From DATDRM01 sp035291705 (lineage in GTDB: Bacteria; Chloroflexota; Anaerolineae; Anaerolineales; UBA4823), in contig DATDRM010000326.1 in the NCBI GenBank assembly GCA_035291705.1, positions 1 to 5,816 on the forward strand: DNA of 5,816 nucleotides. The letters are read 5' to 3'. Below, one piece after another: positions 1 to 5,816 of the stretch (position 1 is the first letter of the stretch; each line of letters starts with the position of its first letter). The notes under the pieces are model-generated. The model did no database searches, was not told the DNA's origin, and saw only the letters and a list, made by a program, of their open reading frames with translations. Both the position numbers and the translations under genes were made by a program.

Positions 1-1141
1 TGACCTTGCGCGCCGGCTGGCGAAGGAGCGCTTCCTGGAGTGACCGATGTCGGGGATAATGCACTTGCAGCGCGTCCAGATTCAAGACCAAGCGGCGATG
101 CTCATCTTCAGCCGGCTCGCTCATTTTGCTCACCGCAGGCAACTGCCAGTCACCCACTTGGCCCTTCTGGATCTCCGCCCAGCGGTGGCAGCGCACGATC
201 CGGTCCGGGCTGGAGACATATAATGGAGGGCGGGTTTCGCAAATCTGAACCGCCAGCTGGCAGCGCGGCCGGAAGACGCACCCCCCAGGGAGTTCCCCAA
301 GGGGCGGAATCTGGCCTGGGATCGCCCGTAAGTGAACCCTCTCTTTCGTCTTGCCCAGGAGAGGCACGCTGGCAAGCATACCCTGGGTATAGGGGTGCAA
401 AGGTTGGCTGAACAGTTCCCTGGCTGAGGCTTGCTCGACGAACTCCCCAGCATAAAGCACCCCCACCCGGTCGCACACTTGCGCCACCACTCCCAGGTTG
501 TGAGTGACGTATAACACAGCGGTTTGCCGCCCACGGATTAATTCGCGCACCAGGTCCAGGATGACAGCCTGGGTGGTCACGTCCAGGCTGCTGGTCGGCT
601 CGTCCAAGATCAGAAGTCCCGGTTCGGTGCACAGGGCCGTGGCGATCAGCACGCGTTGCTGCATCCCTGCGCTGACCTGATGCGGGTAACTGTTTGCTAC
701 CCGATCGGGGTCTGGCAGGTGCACGCGTTCGAACCAATCCAGGGCATGGTGGTTGGCTTCTGCTGCATCCATTGCGAAGTGATGGCGAAGCACTTCGGCG
801 AGTTGTTCCCCGATGCGCATGGAGGGGTTCAGCGAGGATCCTGGGTTTTGCGGCACCAGGGCGATCTGCTTACCCCAGATTTTCTCCATCTCCACCGGAT
901 TGAGGGCCAGCAAATCGCGCCCGGCCAGGGTGATCCCCCCCGCCTTAACCACGCCATTTTCACCCAGGTAGCGCATCACCGCCAGGACCAGGGTCGTCTT
1001 CCCCGAGCCGCTCTCGCCGACTAACCCAAATGTCTCCCCTGCGTGGACATGAAAGGAGACCTCGCGCACCGCCTCCAGCCACTCACCGCCCCGGCGGTAG
1101 GCGACTGTCAGGTTTTCGATTTGGAGGACAGGAGTGATCAA
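1..1141 (-). CDS. Peptide-type ABC transporter ATP-binding protein, DppD-like unit continuing into a DppF-like unit (partial, runs off left edge)
   Basis: Cytoplasmic ATPase that would power the adjacent permease. 380 codons are visible and the frame is still open at the window edge. Residues 1-339 form a complete DppD/OppD-type protein: Walker A GESGSGKT (42-49), Q-loop Q98, a divergent signature VSAGM (156-160, usually LSGGM), Walker B LLILDE (176-181), D-loop SSLD (184-187) and H-loop H214. The oligopeptide C-terminal domain starts at HPYTQGM (249-255) and carries Cys288, Cys294, Cys301 and Cys318 (C-x5-C-x6-C-x16-C), the layout of the iron-sulfur site described for some OppD/DppD proteins. 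From about residue 350 a second unit begins (LVLNLDALQVHYP), resembling the N-terminus of DppF/OppF, so a GsiA/YejF-like tandem ATPase is likely. Start: a TGA lies two codons upstream in the same frame, so TTG at 1141 is the first usual start; its Shine-Dalgarno is poor. It follows the permease stop by 3 nt. The ATPase call is secure, the fusion is probable, the substrate is unknown. Confidence 0.9.
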   Translation of the reverse strand, partial: MITPVLQIENLTVAYRRGGEWLEAVREVSFHVHAGETFGLVGESGSGKTTLVLAVMRYLGENGVVKAGGITLAGRDLLALNPVEMEKIWGKQIALVPQNPGSSLNPSMRIGEQLAEVLRHHFAMDAAEANHHALDWFERVHLPDPDRVANSYPHQVSAGMQQRVLIATALCTEPGLLILDEPTSSLDVTTQAVILDLVRELIRGRQTAVLYVTHNLGVVAQVCDRVGVLYAGEFVEQASARELFSQPLHPYTQGMLASVPLLGKTKERVHLRAIPGQIPPLGELPGGCVFRPRCQLAVQICETRPPLYVSSPDRIVRCHRWAEIQKGQVGDWQLPAVSKMSEPAEDEHRRLVLNLDALQVHYPRHRSLQEALLRQPARKV

Positions 1142-1144
1142 GAT

Positions 1145-2029
1145 TCAATCCGCTGCCTGCCAGGCGCGTTTCAGCCCATCAGCGGTTAAATTGACGCCGA
1201 TGACGACGATCGAGATTGCTCCAGCAGGGAAATATAACGCCCAGGGTACCTGGTTGACGAAACTACGCGCTTCCTTGACCATCAAGCCCCAGTTGGGATT
1301 GGGAGGCTGCACGCCGGCTCCCAGGAAACCCAGGGAGGCCACTAAGAAGATGGCATAAGAAAAGCGCAGCGCCGCCTCGACCGCCAGGGCTGGCAGCACG
1401 AAAGGAAATATCTCACGCAATAGGAGGCGTGCCTGCGACTCCCCCTGCAGGCGCGCCGCTTCGATGAAACCTTTCGACTTCACTACAAGCACGACGCTGC
1501 GCACAACCCGAGCGACGATGGGCGTATAGACGATAACGATCACGCCCACCACACTAAAGGTGGAAGGGCCGAATGTTCCCAGCAGGACCAGCGCCAGCAG
1601 TAAGGCGGGCAGCGCCAGCAAGCTGTCGAAGAAGCGCATCAATCCTTCGTCGACCCAGCCGCCCCGGTATCCGCTGAGCAAGCCCAGGAAAGTCCCACCG
1701 ACCACTGCCAGGAATGTTCCCAATCCTGACAGAACCAGGATCTGGCGCGCTCCGAGAACCACCCGGCTGTAGACATCCCGCCCAAGGTTGTCCGTGCCAA
1801 ACCAATGCTGCGCGGATGGCGGCTGGCGGGCGTCGCTGGCCACAATCTCGTTCTCCCCATAGGGCGCAATCAGCGGCCCGGCCAGAGCTACCAGGAGAAA
1901 GATCAAGGTGATCGTGGTACCGATCGCCGAGAGTGGTTTTGCATACAGCCGCTTAAAAAAACGGGCTAAGCGCCACCCCCAACTTGGAGCGGCGCCTTGA
2001 GCGCGAGAGACCTTCAGCATGATAGTCAC
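1145..2029 (-). CDS. Peptide-type ABC transporter permease, DppC/OppC family
   Basis: Inner-membrane permease subunit of a family 5 (dipeptide/oligopeptide/nickel type) ABC importer, normally paired with a DppB-type partner. The 294-residue length is usual for DppC. A basic N-terminus (about 1-33) precedes TM1 (about 34-57); the DppC hallmark QHWFGTDNLGRDVYSR lies at 74-89; further hydrophobic segments fall near 96-120, 134-153, 157-180, 222-245 and 262-283. The EAA coupling loop is EAARLQGESQARLLLREIFP (190-209), with Gly196, Ile207 and Pro213 in the expected places, and SLGFLGAGVQPPNPNWG (232-248) is the classic C-terminal family motif. The start is GTG at 2029 or ATG at 2020; neither has a clear Shine-Dalgarno, so translation is probably coupled to the binding-protein gene that ends 5 nt upstream. 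The ATPase gene follows after 3 nt. No defects are seen. Confidence 0.95.
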   Translation of the reverse strand: MTIMLKVSRAQGAAPSWGWRLARFFKRLYAKPLSAIGTTITLIFLLVALAGPLIAPYGENEIVASDARQPPSAQHWFGTDNLGRDVYSRVVLGARQILVLSGLGTFLAVVGGTFLGLLSGYRGGWVDEGLMRFFDSLLALPALLLALVLLGTFGPSTFSVVGVIVIVYTPIVARVVRSVVLVVKSKGFIEAARLQGESQARLLLREIFPFVLPALAVEAALRFSYAIFLVASLGFLGAGVQPPNPNWGLMVKEARSFVNQVPWALYFPAGAISIVVIGVNLTADGLKRAWQAAD

Positions 2030-2034
2030 GAAAT

Positions 2035-3576
2035 TTAATTACCAGCTACACTTACCAGGCGCAAATCCGTACGGCCCCAGAAGGGCTTGATCCCAATGCC
2101 CTGGAAACTGTCTCTGACGGCGGTAAATTGGGCAGAAAAATATGGGATGATCACCGGGCCGCGCTCGATCAAAATGCGCTGGATCTCTTTATAAGCCTGT
2201 GTGCGTGCCTCTTCGTTCATGGTTGTTCCTGCTTTCTGGATATATTGGTCGAGCTCAGCATCACAGAAATGTGACTCATTCCAAACCGCGTCACAAGCCA
2301 GCATCGTATCCAGATAAAACTGTGGGTATGGGCGCGACCCCCAGCCAGTGATCCCCAGGTCAACTTCCAGCCAGCCTTTGTCTCCGTAATAGACGCTCTC
2401 TGCTTCGACGACCAATTCGACATCGACTCCAGCCTCAGCCCACTGATCCTTGAGCACAAGCGCCAGGTTGGGGCGGTTGCCGGTGTCTGGTGTATGCAAT
2501 TCGAGATTTAAGCCATCTGCATAACCTGCAGCGGCCAGCAATTGCCGCGCCGCTTCCATATCCCTTTCCGGCACAGGGAATTCCTCACTATAGTATTGGG
2601 AATACATCGGTCCGATCGGGCTGTCCCGTCCAATTGCCCCATGACCTTGCACGACCAGCTGGTAAATCGCCTCCCGGTCGGTGGCCAGCTTGAGGGCCTG
2701 GATTACTTTAGGGTCGTTTCCAGGGGGGCGGTCAGCCCGCAAGCGCACCAGATCGAACTGGTTGGTAGGAACCTCAACCAGCATCACGCCCAATTCTCCC
2801 TCCAGGCTTGAATAGAGCTCGACTGAGCTGGCCAGGAAGACCAGGTCTACCTGACCCCCGCGCAGCGCTTCCACCTGGGCAACCTGGTCTGGGAAAAAGA
2901 TAAACTCCAGACCAGCCAACTTGGGTTGGTTAGGAATGAAGTAGTTCGGATTGGCTTCCAACACGATGCGGTCTTCCGGGTTGTAAGAAATTACTTTAAA
3001 AGGTCCGCTGCCATTGAAGCGCGTTCCGGCGTCGGTTGTATTTGCCTTGAGGATTAAGGCATGGTTGTCGCTCAAATCGAACAGGAAGAAAGGATTAGGT
3101 TCCTTCAGCGTGAAGGTGACTTCCAGTTCCCCGGTCGCCTCAATCCGATCAATATTGGTGTAGAGGTCCTTTGTCGGCAGGCCCAAATCCGGATTACGCA
3201 GGCGGTCGAACGTCCACACAACGTCCGCGGCGGTCAAGGGAGTACCATCGTGAAAGGTAACCCCTTTGGCGAGTGTAAAGACATACAGCAACCCATCGTC
3301 ACTTGCATCCCAATCTACCGCTAAACGCGGAGCGATCGTATTATCGGGGGTGATATCGATCAGATAATCATAAACATGGTTAGCGACCAGCACTTCAGGA
3401 TCAGAAGAGATAAAGGCCGGATCAGCCTGTACAATCGGCTGCATCGCCACCCTTAAAACGCCCTCTTGCAGGCTGGATTTCGGTGTGCAGGCTTGAACGA
3501 AAAGTACGCTCAAGAGAATAATCCCGAGCAGACCAGGTATCGATCGTTTTTTTATCTGGTTTGAGTCTTTTTTCAT
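2035..3576 (-). CDS. Family 5 extracellular solute-binding lipoprotein (peptide/dipeptide-binding type)
   Basis: Binding protein that captures the substrate outside the membrane and delivers it to the permease. Of 513 residues, the first 30 form a lipoprotein signal: a basic n-region (KKDSNQIKKRS), a hydrophobic core (GLLGIILLSVLFV) and a lipobox VQAC with Cys30 as lipidation site. Family 5 hallmarks follow: FTLAKGVTFHDGTPLTAADV with downstream WTFDRL, then GSGPFKV, EANPNYF and DLVFLAS. The length is typical. Start: ATG at 3576 is preferred because GGTGA lies 5 nt upstream and it places the signal peptide at the N-terminus. ATG at 3582 and in-frame GTG at 3627 would add a basic, non-family leader. 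The permease begins 5 nt downstream. Family 5 proteins bind peptides, nickel, sugars or other ligands; the peptide assignment here is inferred from family only. Confidence 0.94.
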   Translation of the reverse strand: MKKDSNQIKKRSIPGLLGIILLSVLFVQACTPKSSLQEGVLRVAMQPIVQADPAFISSDPEVLVANHVYDYLIDITPDNTIAPRLAVDWDASDDGLLYVFTLAKGVTFHDGTPLTAADVVWTFDRLRNPDLGLPTKDLYTNIDRIEATGELEVTFTLKEPNPFFLFDLSDNHALILKANTTDAGTRFNGSGPFKVISYNPEDRIVLEANPNYFIPNQPKLAGLEFIFFPDQVAQVEALRGGQVDLVFLASSVELYSSLEGELGVMLVEVPTNQFDLVRLRADRPPGNDPKVIQALKLATDREAIYQLVVQGHGAIGRDSPIGPMYSQYYSEEFPVPERDMEAARQLLAAAGYADGLNLELHTPDTGNRPNLALVLKDQWAEAGVDVELVVEAESVYYGDKGWLEVDLGITGWGSRPYPQFYLDTMLACDAVWNESHFCDAELDQYIQKAGTTMNEEARTQAYKEIQRILIERGPVIIPYFSAQFTAVRDSFQGIGIKPFWGRTDLRLVSVAGN

Positions 3577-3580
3577 AACC

Positions 3581-3586
3581 ATCACC
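3581..3586 (-). promoter_or_regulatory. Ribosome binding site deciding the binding-protein start
   Basis: GGTGAT lies with its GGTGA core 5 nt upstream of the ATG at 3576. It supports that start over the ATG at 3582, which overlaps the site, and over the GTG at 3627. Confidence 0.6.
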
Positions 3587-3636
3587 CTTTTTCTACGCAC
3601 ACAGCTTTGATGACCAGCTTTCACCACTCCTATTTC

Positions 3637-3655
3637 TTATCATCCTCCCTGATAA
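3637..3655. promoter_or_regulatory. 19-bp inverted repeat upstream of the binding-protein gene (possible operator)
   Basis: Perfect 6-bp arms TTATCA and TGATAA flank the 7-bp spacer TCCTCCC. It lies in the 92-bp gap between the Lon-domain gene and the binding-protein gene, with its nearest edge about 60 bp upstream of the ATG. The symmetry and size suit a dimeric repressor site. A weak promoter pair (TTGTAC at 3665..3660 and TGATAA at 3642..3637 on the minus strand, 17-bp spacing) would overlap it. With no U-run after it and a short stem, it is not a convincing terminator. Chance cannot be excluded. Confidence 0.3.
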
Positions 3656-3668
3656 TCCCGTACAATGC

Positions 3669-4322
3669 TTAATTTAACGACACAGCCGCCTCATCCTCAC
3701 TTCGACCGTGGGCTAATTGAGCGCGCAACAGGGCCAGCTCCCGCCGGTATGCTTGTACTAAAGTCTTCAGAAGGTCGCTGGTGCGTTCTAAACCCAGAAA
3801 TCCCTGCTTTTGATCCACAGGCACCTGGAGCAGCACAGCCGCCAGGTAGGCGAGCACGACCGGATCATCAGCCAGGTTTAACCCATCCGGTTTTAGGACG
3901 CCCATTTCGTTCAAGATCTGGATATAAAGTTGGACACTGGAAGTTAACTGGCGCGTGAGCAGGGTGAGCGAGTCTGAATCTTCCGCGAGAAAAGGGTACA
4001 ACTCAACCTTGCCGACCAGGTAGGGCAATTCGTAGTGCAGGGAGTGGATGCGAAACCGGTTTTCCCCTAGGGTGATGATATTTATCCGCCCATCGCTCAA
4101 GGGTTGGATATCGACAATGCGTGCAGTACAGCCGATCTCATGCGGCTCAGCCAATGGGCCATTAGCCTCATACCCCTTGCGGATCAGAACCACGCCGAAT
4201 GGCTGGTGAGTTTCCAGGCAATCGCGGATCAATCGCTTGTAGCGTTCTTCGAAGATATGCAACGGCAGTGGCATACCTGGGAAGAGCACGGTATTAAGCG
4301 GGAAGAGGGGTAAATCAAACAT
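3669..4322 (-). CDS. Stand-alone Lon N-terminal (LON substrate-binding, PUA-like) domain protein
   Basis: A 217-residue cytoplasmic protein made of the substrate-binding domain of Lon protease with no AAA+ or protease domain. The beta-rich N-terminal part is clear: LPLFPLNTVLFPGMPLPLHI (4-23), FEERYKRLIRDCL (24-36), FGVVLIRKG, then EIGCTARIVDIQPLSDGRIN and ITLGENRFRI. The C-terminal half is helical and ends in a charged tail. Free-standing LON-domain proteins of about 200 residues are widespread in bacteria; their function is mostly undefined and a role in protein quality control is only inferred. ATG at 4322 is chosen because GGAG stands 5 nt upstream and the family motif starts directly there. 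The open frame extends 56 codons further upstream through the palindromic repeat, which is not coding. The binding-protein gene lies 92 bp downstream on the same strand; co-transcription is possible but unproven. Confidence 0.9.
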   Translation of the reverse strand: MFDLPLFPLNTVLFPGMPLPLHIFEERYKRLIRDCLETHQPFGVVLIRKGYEANGPLAEPHEIGCTARIVDIQPLSDGRINIITLGENRFRIHSLHYELPYLVGKVELYPFLAEDSDSLTLLTRQLTSSVQLYIQILNEMGVLKPDGLNLADDPVVLAYLAAVLLQVPVDQKQGFLGLERTSDLLKTLVQAYRRELALLRAQLAHGRSEDEAAVSLN

Positions 4323-4327
4323 TTCTA

Positions 4328-4337
4328 CTCCATTATA
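4328..4337 (-). promoter_or_regulatory. Ribosome binding site and overlapping -10-like TATAAT of the Lon-domain gene
   Basis: Reading towards the ATG at 4322, a perfect TATAAT (4337..4332) is followed at once by GGAG (4331..4328), which sits 5 nt from the ATG. GGAG is well placed as Shine-Dalgarno. If TATAAT were the real -10, transcription would start at or within a few nt of the ATG, giving a nearly leaderless mRNA and losing GGAG. I see no good -35 at 16-18 bp, so the RBS reading is favoured. Confidence 0.45.
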
Positions 4338-4405
4338 CCCCGATAGAAAAATCACCTGGAATATGTGAAGGTCAAATACATGTTGAACAAATATCCTTCT
4401 CGTTA

Positions 4406-4512
4406 TGTGATTGCGAGCGTTCGGCTGAACTTCGTTCAGCACTGCGAAGCAATCTCGCCTCTGGTTTGCTGGGGATTGCTCCGCTCGCAAAGAACGTTCG
4501 TTCGCAATGACA
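4406..4512. repeat. 107-bp nested palindromic intergenic repeat (dispersed-repeat/MITE-like)
   Basis: The terminal inverted repeats TGTGATTGCGA (4406-4416) and TCGCAATGACA (4502-4512) match at 10 of 11 positions. An inner pair, GCGAAGCAATC (4444-4454) and GATTGCTCCGC (4474-4484), also matches at 10 of 11 and encloses a 19-nt loop. The segments between outer and inner arms form their own hairpins: GCTGAAC-TTC-GTTCAGC (4424-4440, perfect 7-bp stem) and GAACG-TT-CGTTC (4492-4503). The ends resemble a dispersed palindromic repeat family with TGTCATTGCGAG-type termini found in many bacterial genomes. No transposase gene or clear target-site duplication is seen. It fills much of the spacer between the divergent Lon-domain and peptidase genes. 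Confidence 0.75.
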
Positions 4513-4522
4513 ATGAGTATTA

Positions 4523-4552
4523 TTGCTTGAGAGTACGAGTTCAGGCTATAAT
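4523..4552 (+). promoter_or_regulatory. Candidate promoter of the M24 peptidase gene
   Basis: A consensus -10 TATAAT (4547-4552) is preceded at 18 bp by TTGCTT (4523-4528), a half-matching -35. Transcription would start near 4559, leaving a leader of about 24 nt before the ATG at 4583, with GGAG at 4574-4577. The position just outside the palindromic repeat and the short leader fit a real promoter, but the -35 is weak. Confidence 0.5.
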
Positions 4553-4582
4553 CAGCACACCCAGCTTGCTTGCGGAGTATCT

Positions 4583-5722
4583 ATGCCGAAAATCCAAGAT
4601 GAAACCAAGTATCGCCAGCGACAGGCCCAGCTTGCCAGCGCTCTGCAGACGTATCGTCTGGATGCCGTGGCGCTCAACGCTGGTCCCAGCCTGGTATACC
4701 TGACAGGGTTGCATTTTCACTTGAGCGAACGCCCGGCTGTCGCTCTGTTCACACCCCATCTTTCCCCAATCCTCATCCTTCCCGAACTGGAAACCGGGAA
4801 GTTAGCGGCCCTCTCTTATCCGGTTCAGGCTTTCCCCTATAGAGAAGACCCCGGGGAATGGGCAGCAGCTTTCCGGGCGGCGGCTGTTGAGGCTGGACTG
4901 GACGATCGCCAGGTGGGCGTTGAACCACGGCGGTTGCGGGTGCTCGAGTTGCGCCTGCTGGAGGCAGCTGCTCCCAGGGCAAATTTCGTTTCCGCCGAAG
5001 ATCCCCTAGCCTCGCTCCGCATCCATAAAGACGAGACCGAGATCACGGCTATGCGCAAGGCAGTCGCTGTAGCCCAGGCCGCGTTGCTTGCCACCTTGCC
5101 CCTCATTCAAGTTGGCATGACCGAACGCCAGCTGGCTGCTGAACTCAGCCTGCAGCTCCTGCGCCATGGCTCCGACCCGGAGTTGCCGTTCTCCCCGATC
5201 GTCGCCTCCGGTCCAAACAGCGCCAATCCCCACGCCTTTCCCACCGACCGGAGCCTCTCTCCAGGAGACCTGCTGATCCTGGATTGGGGGGCCAGCGTGG
5301 GCGGTTATTTCTCCGACCTGACACGCACATTCTCCATCGGGGAGCCAGACCCAGAACTGGCTCGCGCCGCCCAGGTCGTGGCGCAGGCCAATGCCGCGGC
5401 GCGCGCCCTGGCCGCGCCCGGCGTGACCGCCGGGCAGGTGGACCATGCTGCCCGCTCCGCTATCGAACGAGCCGGCTTCGGAGAATATTTCATCCACCGC
5501 ACCGGCCACGGTCTCGGTCTTGAAGGCCATGAAGAGCCCTATATCCGCGCCGGCAATCCCCTGCCCCTGGCTCCCGGCATGACCTTCACCATCGAGCCGG
5601 GCATCTACCTCCCCGGCCGCGGCGGCGTGCGCATCGAAGACGACATCGTTATCACACCCAACGGCAATCAAAGCCTGAGCGACCTGCCGCGCGATTTGAT
5701 GCCAGCCATCACCAGCCCATGA
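4583..5722 (+). CDS. M24 family metallopeptidase, Xaa-Pro aminopeptidase / Xaa-Pro dipeptidase type
   Basis: Cytoplasmic dinuclear-metal peptidase, expected to cleave peptides with proline in the second position. Of 379 residues, about 1-145 form the creatinase-type N-terminal domain (for example VALNAGPSLVYLTGL, 29-43) and about 150-370 the pita-bread catalytic domain. All five metal ligands are visible: Asp234 in LILDWGA, Asp245 in FSDLTRTF, His309 in HRTGHGLG, Glu338 in FTIEPGIY and Glu352 in VRIEDD. His305 and His316 match the usual additional active-site histidines. ATG at 4583 is chosen over the longer frame from 4523 because GGAG lies 5 nt upstream and the candidate -10 lies inside the longer version. 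The gene overlaps the next by ATGA. Aminopeptidase P and prolidase cannot be told apart safely from sequence; a role in using imported peptides is an inference from neighbours on the opposite strand. Confidence 0.93.
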   Translation: MPKIQDETKYRQRQAQLASALQTYRLDAVALNAGPSLVYLTGLHFHLSERPAVALFTPHLSPILILPELETGKLAALSYPVQAFPYREDPGEWAAAFRAAAVEAGLDDRQVGVEPRRLRVLELRLLEAAAPRANFVSAEDPLASLRIHKDETEITAMRKAVAVAQAALLATLPLIQVGMTERQLAAELSLQLLRHGSDPELPFSPIVASGPNSANPHAFPTDRSLSPGDLLILDWGASVGGYFSDLTRTFSIGEPDPELARAAQVVAQANAAARALAAPGVTAGQVDHAARSAIERAGFGEYFIHRTGHGLGLEGHEEPYIRAGNPLPLAPGMTFTIEPGIYLPGRGGVRIEDDIVITPNGNQSLSDLPRDLMPAITSP

Positions 5723-5816
5723 GCCGCGATCTGATCCTGGTCGCCGTCTCCATGTTCACCTGGGGACTGGGGGAGGGGATGTTTCTTTATTTCCAGCCCC
5801 TCTACCTGCAACAGTT
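5719..5816 (+). CDS. Membrane transporter, MFS-like N-terminus (partial, runs off right edge)
   Basis: Thirty-two codons are visible from ATG at 5719, which overlaps the peptidase stop in an ATGA junction typical of translational coupling. The peptide begins MSRDLILVAVSMFTWGLGEG and continues MFLYFQPLYLQQ. A short polar start followed by a hydrophobic first helix and the WGLGEGMFLYFQPLYL pattern is what I expect of a major facilitator superfamily transporter TM1. A GGAG-like site is not obvious upstream, as is usual for coupled genes. The substrate cannot be guessed from this fragment, and another multi-pass membrane protein is possible. Confidence 0.65.
   Translation, partial: MSRDLILVAVSMFTWGLGEGMFLYFQPLYLQQ

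Noticed and set aside
150..737. 195-codon open frame on the minus strand
   Set aside because: It overlaps the ATPase in another frame on the same strand; its product is arginine/glycine/proline-rich with no family motif, while the ATPase frame has the full motif set.
3577..3627. 17-codon N-terminal extension of the binding protein from GTG at 3627
   Set aside because: It would bury the lipoprotein signal behind a basic leader; the ATG at 3576 has a well-spaced GGTGA site.
4370..4375. TTGACC as -35 box for the Lon-domain gene
   Set aside because: It is 32 bp from the TATAAT at 4337..4332, far beyond the normal spacing, and no good -10 occurs at 16-18 bp.
4424..4440. Hairpin GCTGAAC-TTC-GTTCAGC as a rho-independent terminator
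   Set aside because: No T-run follows on either strand, and it lies between two genes transcribed away from it; it is better explained as part of the repeat element.
4323..4490. 56-codon N-terminal extension of the Lon-domain protein
   Set aside because: The extension reads through the palindromic repeat, has no family similarity, and the ATG at 4322 has a good GGAG site and starts exactly at the domain.
5006..5671. 221-codon open frame antisense to the M24 peptidase
   Set aside because: It lies opposite a gene with complete catalytic motifs and shows no recognisable domain; a shadow of GC-rich coding sequence.
1..5816. CRISPR array, tRNA, rRNA, transposase or phage genes
   Set aside because: No regularly spaced direct repeats, tRNA-like cloverleaf, rRNA segments or mobile-element proteins were seen; the coding genes account for nearly the whole window.

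Overview
The window is a stretch of ordinary bacterial chromosome, moderately GC-rich and densely coded, with two divergent gene clusters around a spacer of about 260 bp. The gene types and protein style (a peptide-type ABC uptake system, a stand-alone Lon N-terminal domain protein, an M24 metallopeptidase and an MFS transporter) would fit a Chloroflexota (Anaerolineae-like) genome. That assignment is an inference from general resemblance; no marker gene proves it.

Left part, minus strand, read from right to left: a Lon N-terminal (PUA-like) domain protein (4322..3669), a 92-bp gap, a family 5 solute-binding lipoprotein (3576..2035), a DppC/OppC-type permease (2029..1145), and an ABC ATPase (from 1141, running off the left edge). 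The last three are packed 5 and 3 nt apart and must be one transcription unit for uptake of a peptide or another family 5 substrate. Two points stand out. No DppB/OppB-type permease lies between the binding protein and the C-type permease, where it usually sits. The ATPase frame also runs without a stop from a complete DppD-like unit into the start of a second, DppF-like unit, so it looks like a tandem DppD-DppF fusion.

Middle: the spacer between the divergent Lon-domain and peptidase genes carries a 107-bp nested inverted-repeat element (4406-4512). Its termini resemble the dispersed 'TGTCATTGCGA...TCGCAATGACA' palindromic repeats seen in many bacterial genomes. A -10-like TATAAT stands before each of the two divergent genes.

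Right part, plus strand: an M24 family Xaa-Pro-type aminopeptidase/dipeptidase with all five metal ligands (4583-5722), overlapping by ATGA the start of a membrane protein that looks like an MFS transporter (5719 to the right edge).

Together this suggests peptide acquisition (ABC uptake) beside proline-peptide hydrolysis (M24 peptidase), but the two are on opposite strands and co-regulation is not shown. I see no convincing novel system, phage, CRISPR array, tRNA or rRNA. The most unusual items are the architecture of the ABC operon and the palindromic repeat.
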